Shown here: one piece after another, positions 59,361 to 64,000 of the stretch
How positions within the stretch are numbered: position 1 is the stretch's first letter
Layout: each line of letters starts with the position of its first letter
Assembly: GCA_902574225.1 (NCBI GenBank)
Contig: CACGMO010000003.1
Span: 24,547 to 88,546, forward strand
Length of the DNA stretch: 64,000 nucleotides
Source: an uncultured Alphaproteobacteria bacterium
GTDB taxonomy: Bacteria > Pseudomonadota > Alphaproteobacteria > Rhodobacterales > Rhodobacteraceae
Reading direction: 5' to 3'
Made by a program: the position numbers and the translations under genes
The notes under the pieces: model-generated
Told to the model about the DNA's origin: nothing
What the model saw: only the letters and a program-made list of their open reading frames with translations
The model's database searches: none

Positions 59361-60878
59361 TCATTTTATCCGATCCAAAATCTCTTCAATTTTGGTTTCC
59401 AGAGCATCCAGCCTATCCGCTATCCTTTCTGGAACATTCTTTATTTTATGAGAAGATTCTTTTATATTATCTCCCTGTCTAATTTTATTTAAAACCGAAA
59501 ATACTTTAATTTCTCTTTTTACCCCTTTCATCGAAATGCTGTTTAGTTGCTCTACTTCTATCAAGTCCTGAGCGTGTGCATAAGTTTCATAAGACATCAA
59601 TATCCCCCCTGGCTGTGCTGATGCCTCTAAGCGTTGAGCAACATTCACTTCACTACCAATAATTGTATAAGTAAGCCGTTGGTCGCTTCCAAAGTTACCT
59701 ACGTTACAATAACCAGTATTCATGCCCATCCTAATCACGAATGGATCTGCAAAACCTTGTTTTTGCCATTTATCTTGTAAATCAGATATTCTATCGCGCA
59801 TTTTCAATGCCATTTTAACGCATGCTCTTGCATCTTCTTGTTCCCCCTTACTGTCTGGGTCACCAAAAAATACCATCATTGCGTCTCCTATATATTTATC
59901 AATTGTTGCACCGTGATCGAGCGCAATATCAGTCATCTCTGAAAAATATTCATTAAGATACCTTGTTAGATCTTCCGGTTGAAGACCTTCCGAGGTAGAT
60001 GTAAAATTTGAAATATCACTAAAAAAAATAGTTAATTTACGTCTTTTTGTGGTAATTCCAGTATCAAACTCACCAGAAAAAATTGCTTCGTGGACTTGCG
60101 GAGGTAGGTATTTAGCCAAATTTACAGATAACCTCTCGGTTTCTTCTTTTTTTCGTTCAGCATCCTCTAAAACAGCTTTCATGAGACCTTCATGCGCTTT
60201 AAGTCTTGTATTTGCGATTATCTCTTTTTGATCCCTTAAAGTCTCATTTGGTAAAAATTTGAGGATAAAAGCTCCACTTGACCAACCATCATCAATATCT
60301 TCACTTTTTTCATCAAGTTTATAATCAATATCGAACAAATCGCCAAAAAGGTTAATAAGAAAAATATGATAATTTCCAATTCCAAATTTCCAATTTTTCA
60401 ACGGCTGAGCGAGAACAAATGTCATTTCCCATGTATCTTCTGATATACGTTTGAAACCTATATCACCTTTTAGCTTATTGCTGCGAAATTGCCCCATATA
60501 ATCATTTGTAATTTTTTGTAGCCCAGGCAAAGTTTCATCTATAAAATTGAAATTTCTAGTTCTATTGTTTGAAGACACCGATCTCATCGAGTATGTTTTT
60601 CTAGAATTATCTATGTACTTACCAAAATCAGGTAGCATAGATAACATTAAAAGCCCTTGCTCTATACCAATTGCATATAATGCGTCAGTACCAAATCTAC
60701 TTCTTACCTCCTCAAATATTTTTAGTCTAATGGAACTCGGGTAATTTTTTTTTGGATCAATCTCACTTATTCCATTTTGCTTTAAAACTTTTTCACCAAG
60801 TGGACCAAGCCCCGCTAGTACTTTTATTGTTGACGCAAGCGAAGCACCAGGAATTGTAGCTTTAATTTCACTAGACAT
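59361..60878 (-). CDS. Class III adenylate cyclase with unassigned N-terminal domain
   Basis: A 505-residue soluble protein. The first 220 residues form an all-alpha/beta domain that I cannot name (GASLASTIKVLAGLGPLGEKVL, DPKKNYPSSIRLKIFEEVRSRF, MLSMLPDFGKYID), possibly a heme- or ligand-binding sensor. A helical linker with a YLPPQVHEAIFSGE motif precedes the cyclase domain (about 275-450): metal Asp in IFFSDISNFTSTSEG and YIGDAMMVFFGDP, selecting Lys in TIDKYIGD, and Asn/Arg pair in IIGSEVNVAQRLE. A coiled-coil tail ends the protein. Catalytic residues are complete, so cAMP synthesis is expected. Single gene. Confidence 0.87.
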   Translation of the reverse strand: MSSEIKATIPGASLASTIKVLAGLGPLGEKVLKQNGISEIDPKKNYPSSIRLKIFEEVRSRFGTDALYAIGIEQGLLMLSMLPDFGKYIDNSRKTYSMRSVSSNNRTRNFNFIDETLPGLQKITNDYMGQFRSNKLKGDIGFKRISEDTWEMTFVLAQPLKNWKFGIGNYHIFLINLFGDLFDIDYKLDEKSEDIDDGWSSGAFILKFLPNETLRDQKEIIANTRLKAHEGLMKAVLEDAERKKEETERLSVNLAKYLPPQVHEAIFSGEFDTGITTKRRKLTIFFSDISNFTSTSEGLQPEDLTRYLNEYFSEMTDIALDHGATIDKYIGDAMMVFFGDPDSKGEQEDARACVKMALKMRDRISDLQDKWQKQGFADPFVIRMGMNTGYCNVGNFGSDQRLTYTIIGSEVNVAQRLEASAQPGGILMSYETYAHAQDLIEVEQLNSISMKGVKREIKVFSVLNKIRQGDNIKESSHKIKNVPERIADRLDALETKIEEILDRIK

Positions 60879-60993
60879 ATCTTATTACCCTAAGTTTTAT
60901 TTAGATAATATAGACTACTCTTATTTTCCAGCCTATTTAATTTGATTTAATCACGTTTTTTCGTAATCTATTAGTAAAAGCTTGGGAGATATA

Positions 60994-61314
60994 ATGGGAA
61001 AAAAACATTTCATTTGCACGCATACTTGGTTAAATGAGGATGCGAAAAAACAAGGTACTGAATTCACTTCTAATATGACTGAACAAGAATTTTTTGACTC
61101 AGTCAAAACTGACAAGGCTGAGACACTAGCTCATTGGATGGGAAAAGAAGATTTCTTTTTCTGTCATTGGTATGCCGATAGTGCAGATGATATTATGGAC
61201 GCGCTTGATAAAGGAGGATATCATGAACTAATGATAACTATGCCTTCTGAGATGCAGCGTTTTGTTACAGCTGACAATATTAAAGATCAAAAGCTTACAA
61301 ACCCTGAAGAATAA
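60994..61314 (+). CDS. Small conserved-looking cytoplasmic protein, 106 aa
   Basis: A 106-residue protein starting at ATG 60994 with GGGAGAT upstream (an in-frame TTG at 60982 is less likely). It is acidic and contains FICTHTWLN, AHWMGKEDFFFCHWYADSADDIMDAL and MPSEMQRFVTADN, a layout reminiscent of the small ferredoxin-like alpha+beta folds (DUF3303/DUF4242-type), which I cannot confirm. It is convergent with the PHA depolymerase gene (13 bp between stops). Confidence 0.7.
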   Translation: MGKKHFICTHTWLNEDAKKQGTEFTSNMTEQEFFDSVKTDKAETLAHWMGKEDFFFCHWYADSADDIMDALDKGGYHELMITMPSEMQRFVTADNIKDQKLTNPEE

Positions 61315-61327
61315 TCCAATTTTTAAA

Positions 61328-62554
61328 TTAGCTGCATTTATTATCTATAAATTCAAGAAAAAGTGGCCGTATCTCTATTCGCCAAGCCTTTCCACTAAAA
61401 ATACCGTAGTGACCTGCCCCATCTTGTATATGTGAAAACTTCATATTTTTTGGTAACTTATTCAAAATCTTTAAAGCTGCAGAGCATTGACCAGGTGCTG
61501 AAATATCATCGTTAGTGCCTTCAATGATAAATGTTGGAATGGTAGTGATTTTTCTAAGATCAACAGGTTGTTCATCAATAGAAAACTCATTCTTAGCGAT
61601 CTCTCGCTTTTTAAATATCCTATCTACTGTTGAGAGATAAAATTCAGCTGTCATATCCATAACTGCTAGATATTCGTCATAAAATTTGTTGTGTCTATCA
61701 TATTCTGATGCTTGACCTGCGGCTTCTTTTTCAATTTGATCGATAAAAGCTTTGCTATGAGTCTCCTGGTTCATTGCCATAAATGACGCTAATTGGATTG
61801 CTCCCGGATATACTTCACGTCCTACTCCTTTATAATTCAATCCGACCGGCATGGTTACAGTTGACTCAAGTGCCTCCATCGAGGTTCTGTGACCAAAGTC
61901 CGTGACATCTGTTGGATTGGCATCAGGATCGATTGGGCCACCTATCAAAGTAAGTGATTTTGGATTAAATTCAGGAAATCTTTCTGAAGTAATCGCTGCA
62001 GCTGCTAGCGCAAGAGGAGCTGGTTGGCAAACAGCCATAACATTGAGGTCTGGCGATAGATCACGAAAAAAATCTACCAAGTACTTTGTAAAATCTTCAA
62101 TATCGAACTTACCTGCAGAAAAAGGAACATCTCGGGCATTTTTCCAGTCAGTCACATACACATCACAGTTAGGAAGAAGAGAAATAACAGTATTTCTAGT
62201 CAACGTTGCGTAATGTCCAGACATTGGAGCAATGATTAGCACTTTTCGATCTATTTTCTTTCGTCGTGTGCTTTTAAATTTAATCAGATTACAAAAAGGA
62301 AGCTCTTTAATTGTCTCTAACGCTACAAGATACTCAATTCCGTCCGAGATAACAGAGTCTATTCCCCAGTCAGGCTTAGACGTAATTCTCGATAAGCTGT
62401 GCTCAGTTACCTTTCCCCACGCTGCAAGAGTTGAAGGAATAGGACTTGGGTACAAACCAAATAATGGGTTTTCCCAAAAAGCTCTTGTTGTTGACGCGAC
62501 CCACTTATTGTATTGTCTTAAATTTTCGAAATAGTCGTATGTAGGTAATAGCAT
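61328..62554 (-). CDS. phaZ: Intracellular polyhydroxyalkanoate depolymerase
   Basis: A 408-residue cytoplasmic enzyme of the intracellular PHB depolymerase family (PhaZ, PHB_depo_C). Visible: NPLFGLYPSPIPSTLAAWG near residue 29, LIIAPMSGHYATLTRNTVISLLPNCDVYVTDW near 105-136, the nucleophile region VMAVCQPAPLALAA (Cys as nucleophile), and the C-terminal SHIQDGAGHYGIFSGKAWR with the catalytic His. It hydrolyses stored PHA granules. It is divergent from phaC over 59 bp, so storage and use are encoded back to back. Confidence 0.9.
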   Translation of the reverse strand: MLLPTYDYFENLRQYNKWVASTTRAFWENPLFGLYPSPIPSTLAAWGKVTEHSLSRITSKPDWGIDSVISDGIEYLVALETIKELPFCNLIKFKSTRRKKIDRKVLIIAPMSGHYATLTRNTVISLLPNCDVYVTDWKNARDVPFSAGKFDIEDFTKYLVDFFRDLSPDLNVMAVCQPAPLALAAAAITSERFPEFNPKSLTLIGGPIDPDANPTDVTDFGHRTSMEALESTVTMPVGLNYKGVGREVYPGAIQLASFMAMNQETHSKAFIDQIEKEAAGQASEYDRHNKFYDEYLAVMDMTAEFYLSTVDRIFKKREIAKNEFSIDEQPVDLRKITTIPTFIIEGTNDDISAPGQCSAALKILNKLPKNMKFSHIQDGAGHYGIFSGKAWRIEIRPLFLEFIDNKCS

Positions 62555-62613
62555 AGTTTTTACTAGCTTTTTAAAATTAAGGTTTTATATCTACTCTATT
62601 AATAACGATAGCA

Positions 62614-64000
62614 ATGAAAGTGCAAGAAGAAAACAATAATCTGAAAGATGACGTTGCAGTAGGTCCCAAAGAATACACGGAGTTACTCAACAATTTTGAC
62701 AAACTAGACACGCTTACAAAGCGACTCGTAATTGCTTTATCTTCTAAAACACCTGATCCTGAGGTTAAAACTCAACCTTCTCAAGAATTATATTATAAAG
62801 CTTCTGCAAAATATTTTTCAGAGATTTTGTCTAATCCAACGAAGCTTATTGAAAACCAAGTGAAATATTACAAGTCCACTTTGGAAAATTGGACAAGTAT
62901 CCAAAATGATATTCTTAAAAGTGCTGGTTCCAAAAAAGATCAAAAGAAGGAGCTTGAAAAGGCTGATCAGGGTTGGGATGAAAACCTATACTTTAAACTA
63001 ATAAAACAGCATTACACTATATCGTCAAAGATCATTGAAGAAACAATTGATGATTTAGATGGATTGAGCAAGACTGATAAAAAGCAGATAAGTTTTTTTA
63101 CCAAACAGATGATTGAGTTTTTTTCTCCTTCTAATTTTCTTGGGACCAATCCCGAAGCTCTAACACAAGCTCTTGAAACTAATGGAAAGTCTTTGGTTGA
63201 CGGTCTCGAAAATCTTGTAACTGATGTAGAAAATAGTACTGGTGATCTAACAGTATCCCTGACAGACACACAGGCATTTGAAGTAGGAGAAAATCTTGCT
63301 ATTACTGAAGGCCGGGTTATTTTCAGAAATGATTTATTTGAGTTAATACACTATAAGCCACTTACGGAGACGGTTTCAAAGACTCCCCTACTCATTGTTC
63401 CTCCTTGGATCAACAAGTTTTATAATTTAGACCTTCAACCTAGAAATAGTTTCGTTAAATTCGCAGTAGAACAAGGCATTTCAACGTTTATTATCTCCTG
63501 GGTAAATCCTGGTAAGGAGCATACTGAGGTTAATTTCACAGATTATATTGAAAAAGGCTTTTTTGAAGCCTCAAAAGTAGTTAAAGCTATTACAGAGCAG
63601 GAAAAAATAAATTGCATAGGATACTGCATAGGAGGAACACTTTTAGCTACGGCCTTATCTTACCTTTGCAAAAAGGGTAAAAACTTCGTTAATTCTGCAA
63701 CTTTTTTTACTACGCTAACCGATTTTGAAGACCCCGGAGATTTGTCATTATTTATTACAGATGAATATCTAGATGAGATAAATCGACAAATCGAAAAGGT
63801 AGGGTATATGGAAGGGTCGTTTCTTGCTCAAACTTTCAGTTTTTTACGCTCAAATGATTTAGTTTATGGGCCCGCTGTTCGATCATATTTAATGGGGAAA
63901 AAGCCCCCTCGCTTTGATTTGCTCTATTGGAACGGAGATTCTACCAATTTACCTGGAAAAATGGCACTGGAATATTTGAATAATTTTTACAAAGAAAATC
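62614..64000 (+). CDS. phaC: Class I polyhydroxyalkanoate synthase, partial
   Basis: The gene runs off the right edge; 462 codons are visible. It polymerises hydroxyacyl-CoA into PHA. Identification: TPLLIVPPWINKFYNLDL near residue 257, the lipase-box-like GYCIGG with the catalytic Cys near residue 336, and FDLLYWNGDSTNLPG near 436 that carries the catalytic Asp. An N-terminal region of about 150 residues precedes the core. The visible His region would be beyond the window. The start ATG 62614 faces phaZ across 59 bp. Confidence 0.9.
   Translation, partial: MKVQEENNNLKDDVAVGPKEYTELLNNFDKLDTLTKRLVIALSSKTPDPEVKTQPSQELYYKASAKYFSEILSNPTKLIENQVKYYKSTLENWTSIQNDILKSAGSKKDQKKELEKADQGWDENLYFKLIKQHYTISSKIIEETIDDLDGLSKTDKKQISFFTKQMIEFFSPSNFLGTNPEALTQALETNGKSLVDGLENLVTDVENSTGDLTVSLTDTQAFEVGENLAITEGRVIFRNDLFELIHYKPLTETVSKTPLLIVPPWINKFYNLDLQPRNSFVKFAVEQGISTFIISWVNPGKEHTEVNFTDYIEKGFFEASKVVKAITEQEKINCIGYCIGGTLLATALSYLCKKGKNFVNSATFFTTLTDFEDPGDLSLFITDEYLDEINRQIEKVGYMEGSFLAQTFSFLRSNDLVYGPAVRSYLMGKKPPRFDLLYWNGDSTNLPGKMALEYLNNFYKEN

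Noticed and set aside
1..64000. tRNA, rRNA, CRISPR arrays, transposases, prophage genes
   Set aside because: Looked for in all gaps by eye; no cloverleaf-like segment, regularly spaced repeats, DDE/integrase motifs or phage structural genes were found.

Overview
The window is AT-rich, densely coded bacterial DNA from a marine heterotroph, most likely an uncultured low-GC alphaproteobacterium (a SAR116-, AEGEAN-169- or Rhodospirillales-like lineage; the sequence alone does not decide). This rests on gene content: a DddP-type DMSP lyase, a SoeABC-type sulfite dehydrogenase, carnitine/betaine catabolism, a three-subunit N-methylglutamate-synthase-like enzyme, the alphaproteobacterial four-gene ligase-associated DNA repair module, and PHA synthase/depolymerase. 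I see no rRNA, tRNA, CRISPR array or intact insertion sequence.

Layout. 0-8.2 kb: dddP (leftward, cut by the window edge) diverges from a biotinyl carrier protein plus soeABC; an M20 peptidase and a DsbA-like thioredoxin follow. 8.2-24.3 kb: glutamate dehydrogenase, an EamA exporter, then a quaternary-amine block. The block holds a CaiC-like CoA ligase, a ProXWV glycine betaine/carnitine transporter, and a tight leftward operon of ALDH, luciferase-like monooxygenase, enoyl-CoA hydratase, L-carnitine dehydrogenase, BKACE (DUF849), acyl-CoA dehydrogenase and ADP-forming acyl-CoA synthetase. Together these can encode gamma-butyrobetaine -> crotonobetainyl-CoA -> carnitine -> 3-dehydrocarnitine -> betainyl-CoA + acetoacetate -> glycine betaine. 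24.4-31.1 kb: a divergent rightward operon, separated from the first by a control region with a large dyad, carries RidA, a frameshifted alpha/beta hydrolase, a DUF1185 protein, a second ALDH, a membrane-dipeptidase-family enzyme, an unrecognised 565-residue protein and a DUF3726 protein. It looks like an undescribed nitrogen-compound pathway.

31.1-42.3 kb: an exported EF-hand protein, an agmatinase-family ureohydrolase, a TPR protein, mgsABC/glxBCD, then the ligase/exonuclease and helicase/phosphoesterase repair module. 42.3-52.9 kb: a linalool dehydratase/isomerase-like enzyme, two class III nucleotidyl cyclases, a membrane protein, gamma-glutamylcyclotransferase, an enoyl-CoA hydratase, an epoxide hydrolase and a gamma-glutamyltransferase without signal peptide.

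52.9-59.4 kb is different: only about 60% coding, with a flippase-type ABC exporter, a GT11 fucosyltransferase-like enzyme, an FkbM methyltransferase, gene fragments and a small structured repeat. It reads as a decaying surface-glycan island. 59.4-64 kb: a third class III cyclase with an unassigned N-terminal domain, a small conserved-looking protein, and divergent phaZ and phaC (phaC cut by the right edge).

The strongest leads are the gamma-butyrobetaine/carnitine operon that pairs BKACE with an ADP-forming synthetase and has no visible betainyl-CoA thioesterase, the linalool-dehydratase-like protein, the uncharacterised 565-aa/DUF3726 pair, and the DddP/SoeABC neighbourhood.
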